DNA of 56,035 nucleotides, from contig JACRGC010000016.1 of assembly GCA_016212475.1 (NCBI GenBank), positions 73,824-129,858 on the forward strand, in the 5' to 3' direction. Positions within the stretch are counted from its first letter, which is position 1; each line of letters opens with the position of its first letter. Made by a program: the position numbers and the translations under genes. The notes beneath the pieces are model-generated. The model had not been told where the DNA came from. It saw nothing but the letters and a program-made list of their open reading frames with translations, and searched no databases. Source of the stretch: Microcaldota archaeon (lineage in GTDB: Archaea > Micrarchaeota > Micrarchaeia > Norongarragalinales > SBBD01). Shown here piece by piece: positions 42,959 to 50,634 of the stretch.

Positions 42959-43258
42959 ATGTTGAGCGAGTTTTCGGAGTTTTTGAAGAAATACCAAGTC
43001 CTTGGTTTGGCTGTTGCTTTCATCATAGGCGCAGCATCAACTAAGCTGGTTACGGCTGTTGTCAATGATTTGGTAATGCCATTAATTGCAGTGTTAGTTC
43101 CCGGCGGCGATTGGAGAAGCTCACTTTTGCTTGCTGGCCCATTCAAATTCCCAATCGGAGACCTTGTTGGCGCAATAATTGATTTCGTAATTGTTGCATT
43201 CGTGGTTTTCATGATTGTCAAGATGGTCATGAAGGAAGATGCGACTTCGAAGAGATAA
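42959..43258 (+). CDS. mscL: Large-conductance mechanosensitive channel MscL
   Basis: A homopentameric membrane channel that opens under tension and protects against hypo-osmotic shock. The 99 residues read MLSEFSEFLKKYQVLGLAVAFIIGAASTKLVTAVVNDLVMPLIAVL. That is the N-terminal amphipathic helix and TM1 with the pore-lining Gly/Ala pattern and the invariant VNDLVMP. A short periplasmic loop (GGDWRS) is followed by TM2 (IIDFVIVAFVVFMIVKMV) and a basic tail. It is on the short side because the C-terminal bundle is missing, as in other archaeal MscL. ATG 42959 is preferred over GTG 42944 on family length. Confidence 0.92.
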   Translation: MLSEFSEFLKKYQVLGLAVAFIIGAASTKLVTAVVNDLVMPLIAVLVPGGDWRSSLLLAGPFKFPIGDLVGAIIDFVIVAFVVFMIVKMVMKEDATSKR

Positions 43259-43435
43259 GCAGTTGTTTTTTTTGTAGGGCTTGCAGTGGGCTTTCATAAA
43301 AATTGCTGATTTGATGCAAAAACCCGTATTTTCGTGCATCACCTGTTGCAAGATAGCTTTAAAACCGACCTTTACTTATGTACTATTAGACCCATCCTTT
43401 GGACTTTATTGTCTAACTGGAGGTTAGGTGATTTA

Positions 43436-43636
43436 ATGAAAGGAAAAGAAAACGGAATGAATTGCGGAGACCACATGTATATGGATGGAATCCTAATATT
43501 GATCGGCCTTGGTTATATGCTTGGACTCGATGGCTGGGGAGTGATTAACACATTCAAACTATCCAACATCCTGCCATTCTGGGGAACCGTATTCCTGTTC
43601 TTTGGAATCAAGGTTTACATGCACAAGCATGGCTGA
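43436..43636 (+). CDS. Small membrane protein, 66 aa
   Basis: A protein of 66 residues, MKGKENGMNCGDHMYMDGIL, with two hydrophobic segments (GILILIGLGYMLGL and ILPFWGTVFLFFGIKVYM) joined by a short DGWGVINTF loop and a basic His-rich tail. It starts at ATG 43436 because GGTG at 43427-43430 lies five bases upstream; the open frame further up is not coding-like. A TATA-like GCTTTAAAA lies at 43358-43366. No family name can be given, but small proteins with this shape (acidic loop between two helices) are common in DPANN archaea. Confidence 0.65.
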   Translation: MKGKENGMNCGDHMYMDGILILIGLGYMLGLDGWGVINTFKLSNILPFWGTVFLFFGIKVYMHKHG

Positions 43637-43662
43637 TTTTTCCCTTTTTTTATTTTTTTTCT
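43637..43662 (+). terminator. T-rich terminator
   Basis: Directly after the stop codon the plus strand runs through TTTTTCCCTTTTTTTATTTT and further Ts, a typical archaeal oligo-T termination signal without a hairpin. Confidence 0.6.
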
Positions 43663-44057
43663 AAATGCCAACTAGTTTACATATTTTGGGCAAAGCTATA
43701 TTAATCTGGAACTGTAAAAACAATAGCTCAGATCGTAACTTTGTGTCATCAAAACGCTCGATACGTTTTTCAGGGAGTTCTTTTTTCATCATCGCTATTG
43801 CTCCTTCCTTTTTTAGGAAGATCCGAGCATAATCTGCGCATTAGCGATGATGGCTATTTCTTTCAAATATTGATTTAATCCCATTTGCCGGTTGCATCTA
43901 ACCACCTGCTCAATGCCTCCAGCGACAGCAATAGTTTGAAAGGATCAGTTTATATTCTATTTCAGGGGTCTTTTCGGGTGGTTGCAAATAGCTCAAGCTA
44001 GCTTGTAAAAAAACCAAAATCAGGAAATAAAAAACAAAAAATAAAAGAAAAAAGGAC
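43663..44057. other. 395-base intergenic region with stem-loops
   Basis: No convincing coding frame. It contains an 11-bp inverted repeat, CATCATCGCTA (43788-43798) with TAGCGATGATG (43842-43852), enclosing the hairpin CTTCCT/AGGAAG (43804-43820). A TATA-like CTATATTAAT at 43696-43705 could drive a plus-strand RNA. The right part (44006-44053) is A-rich on the plus strand, that is oligo-T on the minus strand, and should terminate the L1-P0-L12 operon. A TAGCTCAG string at 43724 is not part of a tRNA. Confidence 0.5.
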
Positions 44058-44348
44058 TTAGCCAAATAGTGATGCAAGTCCGGCTGCTGCTTCCTCTTCC
44101 TTCTTCTCTTCGGAAACCTCATCCTTCTTGTCAGCCTTTGCTGCCGGAGCTCCCGATGTTGGGGCTGCTACAACTGCTGCTTGCTTGATTGCTTCTTCAA
44201 TATTGACTCCTTCGAGCGATGAAACCAGCGATTTGACCTTGGCCTCATCAGCTGTAATTCCAGCTCCATGGAGTGCCTTCTTCAAATGCTCCTCATTTAT
44301 TGGTTGCTTATTTGCATGAAGCAACAGCGCTGCATAAACATATTCCAT
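44058..44348 (-). CDS. rpl12: Ribosomal stalk protein L12 (P1)
   Basis: The archaeal/eukaryotic-type acidic stalk protein, 96 residues, present as dimers on P0 and recruiting translation factors. The N-terminal helical domain is MEYVYAALLLHANKQPINEEHLKKALHGAGI. An Ala-rich hinge (AAVVAAPTSGAPAAK) is followed by a Lys/Glu segment and the factor-binding end AAAGLASLFG, which is the universal archaeal C-terminus. It is the last gene of the L1-P0-L12 operon, 57 bases after P0, and is followed on its strand by oligo-T. Confidence 0.96.
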   Translation of the reverse strand: MEYVYAALLLHANKQPINEEHLKKALHGAGITADEAKVKSLVSSLEGVNIEEAIKQAAVVAAPTSGAPAAKADKKDEVSEEKKEEEAAAGLASLFG

Positions 44349-44405
44349 ATTCCAAACACCTATTTTCGAGATTATTTTTATTATTCCAAAAAAATATTAA
44401 CCCTC

Positions 44406-45242
44406 CTATTGGGCTGCTGGTTTGGCAGTAGCTTCTGGTTTAGCCTCCCCCCCATCCGCCTTTGCCTTTTCTCCTCCGGTTTTTGATGCAATCAAAGCAT
44501 TCAGGGCATTTGCCTGCCTTGCAGCCTTTTGGATCAAAACTTCGGTCGAATATTTGTTGTATATTCCGGCAACTACTGAAAGATTGACCGCTTCCTGATG
44601 CGCCCTTGCCAGCGCGGATAGCCAGTATTTATCATCAATATCAAGAACATCTTCCTTGTAAACAATCCCATCCTCATAAGCAGCTTGCATTTTCAAGCCA
44701 ACGTCCATTGGTTCAATTGCTAATTTTGTAAGTATTTTGGCAACAGCTTCCGTTATCATGTCCCCTTTCTTTGCAACAATTGCATCCTTTGAAATGACTA
44801 CCTTTGGCCCTTGTATTTTGGCCTCGATTTTTGCCTGCTTAAGCTCTGTCAAGACGGGGCCCGGAGCCAAATTTGTTTCTCCTGCTGGAATTACGATTTC
44901 ATTTGGCGCAATCTGGCCAGCTTTTGCAAATGTTTTGCTTTTGCTCTCCCGCAAAAGTTTAGCTAGTTTAAATGCGGAAATTTTGGAGAAAATAATTGCA
45001 AAGCTTCCCTTGAAATGCGGGATCAGCTCCTTAAGTTCGGGCCTTCCTTCCGTAATTGCCCTCTCAACCAAAGACTGCCTAGTTAAAAATATTTCAGCAT
45101 TCCCGCGGATTTTCTTCCTGATTGCATCATAGTGCTTTGATGGCAAGTTCTGGACGGAAGCAACAGCTACCACTTTGCTATCCTTGAGCTTTTTCTTCAT
45201 CTGCTCAACAACTTCCTTTTTTTCAAGCTTAGTCAAAACCAT
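44406..45242 (-). CDS. rplP0: Ribosomal protein L10 (acidic stalk P0)
   Basis: The stalk base protein, 278 residues, binding 23S rRNA and the L12 dimers. The N-terminal RNA-binding domain begins LTKLEKKEVVEQMKKKLKD and includes VQNLPSKHYDAIRKKIRGNAEIFLTR. The archaeal/eukaryotic insertion domain follows (GETNLAPGPVLTELKQAKIEAKIQGPKVVI). The L12-binding helices near residues 220-260 are Ala-rich. The extreme C-terminal SLFG motif typical of many archaeal P0 is absent; the protein ends in an Ala/Lys/Pro-rich tail, so factor binding may rely on L12 alone. L1 is upstream with a nine-base gap. Confidence 0.94.
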   Translation of the reverse strand: MVLTKLEKKEVVEQMKKKLKDSKVVAVASVQNLPSKHYDAIRKKIRGNAEIFLTRQSLVERAITEGRPELKELIPHFKGSFAIIFSKISAFKLAKLLRESKSKTFAKAGQIAPNEIVIPAGETNLAPGPVLTELKQAKIEAKIQGPKVVISKDAIVAKKGDMITEAVAKILTKLAIEPMDVGLKMQAAYEDGIVYKEDVLDIDDKYWLSALARAHQEAVNLSVVAGIYNKYSTEVLIQKAARQANALNALIASKTGGEKAKADGGEAKPEATAKPAAQ

Positions 45243-45251
45243 TTGTATCCC

Positions 45252-45890
45252 TTAAACATCATACCTTATTTTGAACGGTTTTCCCATTGTCAATTTGACA
45301 TACAAGGAATCAATTTGCTGTTCGGTAAGTTTTTTCAAAAGCGCGTCCAATACGGCTTGTATATTTTCAACAATTTGCTCTGCACTCATGCTCTCCTTCC
45401 CAACAATGCAGTGCAAAACCGGCAAATTCTTGCCCTTTGTTTTGATGTTGATTGTTTTTGAAGTTCTAAGCGCAAGTTCTTTTATGTTTGCATTTGGCGC
45501 AATTGGCTTTGGAAGTTTTCCTTTGGCTCCCAAAAGTTGACCAAGCTCTTTTCCAACTACTGTCATTAATTGAGTTGAAGCAAGAAGTGTGTACTCCAAA
45601 AGCTCCTTTTGCTTTTTCCTATCCTGCGCAATTGCCTTGATTTCGTCCCCAGAAATGACTTTTTCAACTACCTTTTTGGCATCAACTGCCATCTGCCCAT
45701 CCGCAAAAACCGCAACCTTTGATTCGCGCGGCGCGTTTGGCAAAACCACGTCTACATTAACCCTGTTTTCAGGCTTTTTGAAATCCACTTCCCTAAGATT
45801 AACCGCCAAATCAATTGACTGCGGGAACTTCCTCTTCCCCTTCTCCTTAAGGATCTCATCAACTGCTTTTATCAGAACCGCTTTTTCCAT
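45252..45890 (-). CDS. rpl1: Ribosomal protein L1
   Basis: A 212-residue 50S protein of the E-site stalk. It shows MEKAVLIKAVDEILKEKGKRKFPQSIDLAVNLREVDFKKPENRVNVDVVLP, the two-domain RNA-binding fold. The second domain has LLASTQLMTVVGKELGQLLGAKGKLPKPI with the conserved GxxLGxxGKMP-like loop. The start is ATG 45890, preceded by GGTAATT; upstream TTG 45902 is unlikely. L1 commonly represses its own operon in archaea by binding its mRNA. The leader here contains strong stem-loops. The usual partner L11 is not adjacent. Confidence 0.95.
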   Translation of the reverse strand: MEKAVLIKAVDEILKEKGKRKFPQSIDLAVNLREVDFKKPENRVNVDVVLPNAPRESKVAVFADGQMAVDAKKVVEKVISGDEIKAIAQDRKKQKELLEYTLLASTQLMTVVGKELGQLLGAKGKLPKPIAPNANIKELALRTSKTINIKTKGKNLPVLHCIVGKESMSAEQIVENIQAVLDALLKKLTEQQIDSLYVKLTMGKPFKIRYDV

Positions 45891-46150
45891 AATTACCAGC
45901 AAATAAAAATTCTAAATTGCAATCAAATTGCCAATTCCTTTGCAATCAACAAGCAAAACCAAGCAATTTCCTTGCAATCCCTTCATTAAACAAAATAAAG
46001 CTTTTTTCCCAACATTCAAAATCACAGCTATTAGCTGAAATTTCCAAAGGACACTTGATTTGCGCAATTGCGCATCAAACCCCTTCTACTTCACCTGAAG
46101 TAGTGCTAACGGGAAAAATAGCGACATTAATACTGTAATTAAGGTTTAAA
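45891..46150 (-). promoter_or_regulatory. L1-P0-L12 leader with stem-loops
   Basis: On the minus strand TTTTTAAACC near 46142-46151 could be the TATA box, leaving about 230 bases of untranslated leader. Two stems are evident. CTACTTCA/TGAAGTAG (46086-46103) has a two-base loop. The second, built on TGCGCAATTGCGCA (46061-46074), is flanked by TTGA/TCAA with an asymmetric two-base bulge. Archaeal L1 often binds such a leader or early coding structure to repress translation. Homology to the rRNA L1 site was not established here. No gene is seen in this stretch. Confidence 0.45.
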
Positions 46151-46187
46151 AACCATTCCTTAAGATCCGTTCAGCAAGTGCCCAGAA

Positions 46188-46301
46188 TCAGTGCTTTGCC
46201 AGTTCATCAAGCACTTTTTTGTGCTCCTTGAAGATTTTGTCAACTAGCCTGTCAAATTCCTCATCCTTTATTTTTTGGTGACCGTTTTCCTTATTCTGCA
46301 T
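46188..46301 (-). CDS. Tiny charged protein, 37 aa (paralogue pair member B)
   Basis: A 37-residue frame, MQNKENGHQKIKDEEFDRLV followed by DKIFKEHKKVLDELAKH. It is almost all charged residues spaced like one long amphipathic helix. The last 16 residues align with the neighbour (KIYEKHRKIFEELAKH) at half the positions, including the shared ELAKH end and length. Similarity of two adjacent frames that are this short is strong evidence both are genes. The upstream neighbour lies five bases away, so one transcript is likely. The function is unknown; a small binding or regulatory protein is possible. Confidence 0.6.
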   Translation of the reverse strand: MQNKENGHQKIKDEEFDRLVDKIFKEHKKVLDELAKH

Positions 46302-46306
46302 TTAAA

Positions 46307-46414
46307 TCAATGTTTAGCAAGCTCTTCAAAAATCTTCCTGTGCTTCTCGTAAATTTTTTCGGCCATTTTTCGGAACTCCGGAGTAACTTCTTCCTTTACG
46401 TTTTTTTGTTCCAT
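46307..46414 (-). CDS. Tiny charged protein, 35 aa (paralogue pair member A)
   Basis: A 35-residue frame, MEQKNVKEEVTPEFRKMAEK then IYEKHRKIFEELAKH. It is predicted to be a single charged helix after a short disordered start, without Cys or a membrane segment. A minus-strand TATA-like box (TTTTTAAAT, 46437-46445) lies about 25-30 bases upstream of the ATG, giving a nearly leaderless message. It pairs with the paralogue 5 bases downstream. It is divergent from ppsA, whose start is 84 bases away. No known family could be assigned. Confidence 0.6.
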   Translation of the reverse strand: MEQKNVKEEVTPEFRKMAEKIYEKHRKIFEELAKH

Positions 46415-46497
46415 ATCCTACATAATCAAAGAAACCATTTAAAAAGCTTGGTCGCATTCTTAACTTAATAATTTTACATTCTAATGGGGCGAGGCAC

Positions 46498-48906
46498 ATG
46501 GTGAAAAACGTCTACTGGTTCAATGAGCTTTCAAGAACATCCATTCCAATCGCGGGAGGAAAAGGCGCAAATTTGGGCGAAATGTTCAACCACGGCTTCC
46601 CAATTCCCGAAGGATTCATGGTTTCTGCTGAAAGTTATTTTGCATTCATCAAGGCAACTGGAATAGATGGGATAATTGCAAAGCAATGCGAAAATCTTAA
46701 CGTCCAAGACACCGAAAAGCTCCAAAAAGTTTCCCAATATTTAAAAGAAGTGATTGTAAATGCAAAAATGCCCCAAGACATCCGGGCGGATGTAATCCGC
46801 GGCTATAATCTTCTTTGCGGAGCCGATTTGCCTTCTCCATCGCAGGAAGTTTGGGTTGCAATTAGATCATCCGCAACAGCTGAAGATCTTCCCGAAGCTA
46901 GTTTTGCCGGCCAGCAGGCAACATTTCTTAATATCAAAGGCCAAGACAACGTTGTAAAAGCCGTAAAGGATTGCTGGGCTTCACTTTTCGAAGCAAGGGC
47001 GCTATATTACCGGGGCGAGCAGCATTTTGATAACCTAAAGGTAGGGATTGCAGTAGTAGTCCAACGCATGGTCCAATCCGACAAATCCGGAATCATGTTC
47101 TCAGTAGATCCAATTTCTCAGGACCCAAATATGCTAGTAATTGAAGGCGGCTTTGGGCTTGGGGAAGCAATAGTAAGTGGAATGGTAACTCCTGACATGT
47201 ACATAATTGATAAGCGCTCCATGAAACTAGCAGAAAAAACCATCAACAAGCAAGAGATACTAATAACAAGGGTTGGAAATGAGGATCAAACCATCAAGGT
47301 GGAAGAAGAGCTCCAAGAAGTCCAAAAACTTACGGAAGATGAATACATAACCCTTGCAAAATACGGGGTCATGATAGAGCAACACTACGGTTTTCCGCAG
47401 GATATGGAGTGGGCAATTGAAGGAAAGAAAGTTTACATTGTCCAAAGCAGGGGAATTACAACCCTTGGCAAGAAAAAATCAAGCCAGCAAATAGCGCACG
47501 AGGTGAAGAACATGGGAGATGCATCGAGCGGACCAAAAAAACAAATAAGTGACGATCCATTTGAGGTTCAGGAAATTTCGCCAGACAAGGCAACCCAGCT
47601 TCTTCAAGGCCTTAGGGCATCTCCAGGAATTGCCTGGGGCCCTGTAAAAATGATTGCCGACATCAAGGAAATCTCAAAAGTTTACGAAGGCGATATTTTA
47701 GTCACAAGAATGACAACTCCGGATTTTGTTCCTGCAATGAAAAAAGCAGCTGCAATCATAACGGATGAAGGTGGCGCTACTTGCCATGCCGCAATAGTTT
47801 CCCGTGAACTAGGAATCCCATGCGTAGTTGGCACAAGGGAAGCTACCAAAAAGCTCAAGGAGGGCCAAATTGTAACAGTAGATGCAAAGCGCGGAATCAT
47901 TTATGATGGAAGAGTCGCCCTTGAAGTTAAAAAAGCACCATCTGCAAACGGTGAAAACGGAGCAGTTGCACATGAACCAAGCTACACAATTACCGGAACC
48001 AAAATGTATGTCAACCTAGCTGAGCCCGACAAGGCAGATGAAATTGCAGAAAAATACGTTGATGGAGTTGGTTTGCTAAGAGCCGAATTCATGATTGCAG
48101 GTCTTGGCAAGCACCCAAGAATGATGATTGAACAAGGAAGGCAGGAAGAATACATTGAAGCGCTAGCAAAAGGCCTTCGAAAATTCTGCGCAGCCTTCTA
48201 CCCAAGGCCAATCATCTACAGGGCAACTGATTTCAAAACCAACGAATACCGAAATCTAGAGGGAGGGGAAAAATACGAGCCCAAGGAAGAAAACCCAATG
48301 ATTGGCTACAGGGGATGTTTCCGCTACATAAAAGAGCCGGAAGTATTCGCACTTGAACTGGAAGCCATCAAGAAGGTTCGAAACCAATACGGCATGAAGA
48401 ATCTTCACCTCATGCTCCCATTCGTTAGAAGGGTTGAAGATTACAGAATATGCAAAAAGCTAATCGAGCAATCCGGCCTTGAGCGCAACTACGATTTCAA
48501 GCTTGGGATCATGTGCGAAATCCCTTCAAACGTGGTTTCCGCAGAGGAATTTTGCAAAGCCGGTGTTGATTTCTTCTCAATTGGCTCAAACGACCTAACC
48601 CAGCTAACTTTAGGGGTTGATCGCGATTCGCCCTTAGTTGCAGAAGATTTTGATGAAAGGGATCCGGCCGTAATGAATTCCATCAAGCATGTGATTGAAG
48701 TATGCCACAGATACGGCGTAAAGGTTGGAATTTGCGGGCAAGCTCCTTCAACATACCCCGAATTTGCAGAAGCAATTGTAAGATACGGCATCGATTCAAT
48801 TTCCGTGAATCCGGATGTTATTGATATCACAAGAAGGATAATTGCTTCAGCGGAGCAAAAAGTAATGCTTGAAAAGCTAAAAGAGATCCATCAATCAAAA
48901 GGTTAA
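46498..48906 (+). CDS. ppsA: Phosphoenolpyruvate synthase
   Basis: Converts pyruvate, ATP and water to PEP, AMP and phosphate, the entry to gluconeogenesis. The 802 residues are in family order. The ATP-grasp domain includes GGKGANLGEM at the start, then AIRSSATAEDLPEASFAGQQ and VVVQRMVQSDKSGIMFSVDP. The swivelling domain has the phospho-His motif DEGGATCHAAIVSRELGIPC (His near residue 430). The C-terminal TIM barrel has YRATDFKTNEY, GYRGC and GICGQAPS, with the catalytic Cys. GAGG at 46491-46494 precedes ATG 46498. With fumarase nearby it points to a sugar-forming metabolism. Confidence 0.97.
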   Translation: MVKNVYWFNELSRTSIPIAGGKGANLGEMFNHGFPIPEGFMVSAESYFAFIKATGIDGIIAKQCENLNVQDTEKLQKVSQYLKEVIVNAKMPQDIRADVIRGYNLLCGADLPSPSQEVWVAIRSSATAEDLPEASFAGQQATFLNIKGQDNVVKAVKDCWASLFEARALYYRGEQHFDNLKVGIAVVVQRMVQSDKSGIMFSVDPISQDPNMLVIEGGFGLGEAIVSGMVTPDMYIIDKRSMKLAEKTINKQEILITRVGNEDQTIKVEEELQEVQKLTEDEYITLAKYGVMIEQHYGFPQDMEWAIEGKKVYIVQSRGITTLGKKKSSQQIAHEVKNMGDASSGPKKQISDDPFEVQEISPDKATQLLQGLRASPGIAWGPVKMIADIKEISKVYEGDILVTRMTTPDFVPAMKKAAAIITDEGGATCHAAIVSRELGIPCVVGTREATKKLKEGQIVTVDAKRGIIYDGRVALEVKKAPSANGENGAVAHEPSYTITGTKMYVNLAEPDKADEIAEKYVDGVGLLRAEFMIAGLGKHPRMMIEQGRQEEYIEALAKGLRKFCAAFYPRPIIYRATDFKTNEYRNLEGGEKYEPKEENPMIGYRGCFRYIKEPEVFALELEAIKKVRNQYGMKNLHLMLPFVRRVEDYRICKKLIEQSGLERNYDFKLGIMCEIPSNVVSAEEFCKAGVDFFSIGSNDLTQLTLGVDRDSPLVAEDFDERDPAVMNSIKHVIEVCHRYGVKVGICGQAPSTYPEFAEAIVRYGIDSISVNPDVIDITRRIIASAEQKVMLEKLKEIHQSKG

Positions 48907-48929
48907 TTGAACCTCACGCAAAGCAATAA

Positions 48930-48953
48930 TTCCTGATTTTTCTTTTTTATTCT
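48930..48953 (+). terminator. T-rich terminator after ppsA
   Basis: Plus-strand run TGATTTTTCTTTTTTATTCT about 25 bases after the ppsA stop, without hairpin, fits archaeal oligo-T termination. Confidence 0.5.
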
Positions 48954-49040
48954 GCTTAGTTGTAACTCAAAAGGCCAAATTTACAATTTAGCTCCTAAAA
49001 ACCAGTGTGCAAAATTATTAACTCCAAAATCAGTCCGTTT

Positions 49041-49271
49041 TTACTCTTCCTTCTTTTCTTTGGATAGCACAAAAATCAGCGAAATCACAGCAAGGAAAAC
49101 AACTCCTGGAAGGACAGTTGCATAAAACCCTCCTCCGGCAAACAATCCGGTTGTAAATGTAAGCTGCGATGTTCCAGATCCGTCCTTGCTAAGACTTAGC
49201 GGATCAAAAACTAGTGCAAAAATTGATCCGGCAATGACAATTGACAAAAGCAATACTTTTCGGTCAACCAT
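49041..49271 (-). CDS. Small two-helix membrane protein, 76 aa
   Basis: Starts at ATG 49271 (MVDRKVLLLSIVIAGSIFAL) and has two membrane helices, residues 6-20 and about 50-66 (FYATVLPGVVFLAVISLIFV). Between them is a polar Ser/Thr/Gly-rich outer loop (KDGSGTSQLTFTTGLFAGG), and the tail is charged (SKEKKEE). The open frame extends upstream, but a minus-strand TATA-like CTTATATTT (about 49285-49293) lies just before this ATG, so the longer form is unlikely and the mRNA is nearly leaderless. No known family. Confidence 0.65.
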   Translation of the reverse strand: MVDRKVLLLSIVIAGSIFALVFDPLSLSKDGSGTSQLTFTTGLFAGGGFYATVLPGVVFLAVISLIFVLSKEKKEE

Positions 49272-49388
49272 GAATACATTCCCGTAACAAGGAAATATAA
49301 GCGTTTCTAATGCGTTTTTTCCCACTAGGTATGGAAAACAAATCCCTTCTTTTTTAAATCCAATCACTCTAAATATTTAGGTGGTAGC

Positions 49389-49877
49389 ATGCCTTCGGAA
49401 CAGGAAAGGGAAGTACGGGAAAACATCATCCATAATACTATTGAACTCCGCGGAATGGGCCTTGGGCCAAAAAAAGTGAAAATACTTAAGAATTTTGTCA
49501 AAGAGCTTAAAATCGACCATGAAAATACGCATGATTATGACGGAGTTTTTCAAATTGCGGGAACCAAGAGATTTGGCTTAACGAAGGCAAACGTAAAAAT
49601 TATTTTTCAAGGAGTTGGCCAAAACACCCATGCAGTAATCAAAATTGACCATCCAAAAGCCTATCAGGTGCAGGGCATAAAAATCACAAATACGAGGATT
49701 TTACCAGCAGATGAAATTTCGCATTCAACCGGGCTTAAAAGCTCATCCCAAAAGGCAAACCAAAAAGTAGATAAATTCCTCCAATCCCTAGCAGCAAAAA
49801 TCCGTGAGGAAAAAGAGCCAAAAATTGGGAACAGAAGCGCTAAGGACATTGCAAAAATCCTGCTCAATCGAAAATAA
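49389..49877 (+). CDS. Hypothetical basic protein, 162 aa
   Basis: A 162-residue, Lys-rich soluble protein. It begins with helical MPSEQEREVRENIIHNTIEL, then RGMGLGPKKVKILKNFVKELK, which resembles a small nucleic-acid-binding helix-hairpin-helix. A beta section follows (GVFQIAGTKRFGLTKANVKIIFQGVGQNTHAVIKI) and then a charged C-terminal helix (RSAKDIAKILLNRK). No family is recognised. The start is well supported by AGGTGGTAGC before the ATG and TTTTTAAAT at 49351-49359. Its strong ribosome site and basic charge would fit a translation- or RNA-associated protein, but that is inference. Confidence 0.7.
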   Translation: MPSEQEREVRENIIHNTIELRGMGLGPKKVKILKNFVKELKIDHENTHDYDGVFQIAGTKRFGLTKANVKIIFQGVGQNTHAVIKIDHPKAYQVQGIKITNTRILPADEISHSTGLKSSSQKANQKVDKFLQSLAAKIREEKEPKIGNRSAKDIAKILLNRK

Positions 49878-49886
49878 TCCCTCAAT

Positions 49887-50600
49887 TCATCCCATAATCC
49901 CGCTTGCAAATCCGAAATTGGAAATCTGTGCGAGCTGATCTGTCAATATCAGGATTCCAAGTATTATCAGCACAATTCCCATCACTATATTGAAATACTT
50001 AAGGAACGGCCCAAGCTTTTTTAGGAACGAGCTCATCTGCGAAATGAAAAGCCCGGCAATCAAAAACGGAACGGAAATCCCAAGCGCGTATGCCAAAAGC
50101 AGGAAAAACGCGGATCCGGGATTGATAATTGCTAGCGTCAAAACCGATCCCAAAATAGCGCCAACGCAAGGCGTCCAGCCGGCGGCAAATACAGCGCCAA
50201 AAACAAAAGATGTCAAATATGTGCTAGAAAATTTGCGATGGCCAATATGATGCTCCCCTTCAAGGAATTTCAACTTCAGTGCGCCAACCAGATACAGCCC
50301 AAAGGCAATGATTATGATTCCCCCGATTTTGGACATCCAAAGCTTCACATCATAAGAAATTGATGAAAGAAGGCTCCCAAGGACGATTCCAAGAACTGAA
50401 AATACCAGTGAAAAACCCAAAACAAAAAATATCGTGTTCAAGAATATTTTAAGTTTTGCCCCTTCCATCCCCTTCTCCACTTGCTTTCCGGTGATGCCTG
50501 TCATGTAGGATATGAAAACCGGAACAAGCGGAAGTATGCACGGAGACAAAAATGAGGCAATTCCTGCCAAAAATGCAATAAAAATTGTTGTTTCGTTCAT
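49887..50600 (-). CDS. ccdA: CcdA/DsbD-type thiol electron transporter
   Basis: A membrane protein of about 237 residues with six helices that carries reducing equivalents from cytoplasmic thioredoxin to the cell exterior. The redox Cys of helix 1 is in AGIASFLSPCILPLVPVFIS and that of helix 4 in AAGWTPCVGAILGSVLTLA, both in the typical Pro-Cys setting. ATG 50600 (MNETTIFIAFLAG) is preferred to a start three codons earlier. On the same strand, upstream, are an unknown 514-residue protein and a membrane-anchored TlpA/DipZ-like thioredoxin, the probable electron acceptor. Confidence 0.92.
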   Translation of the reverse strand: MNETTIFIAFLAGIASFLSPCILPLVPVFISYMTGITGKQVEKGMEGAKLKIFLNTIFFVLGFSLVFSVLGIVLGSLLSSISYDVKLWMSKIGGIIIIAFGLYLVGALKLKFLEGEHHIGHRKFSSTYLTSFVFGAVFAAGWTPCVGAILGSVLTLAIINPGSAFFLLLAYALGISVPFLIAGLFISQMSSFLKKLGPFLKYFNIVMGIVLIILGILILTDQLAQISNFGFASGIMG

Positions 50601-50634
50601 ATTACGCACCTTATTCCCAACTTTGTAAGTTCAA

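Noticed and set aside
43720-43800. Possible tRNA from the TAGCTCAG string
   Set aside because: No acceptor, anticodon or T-arm pairing can be built around it.
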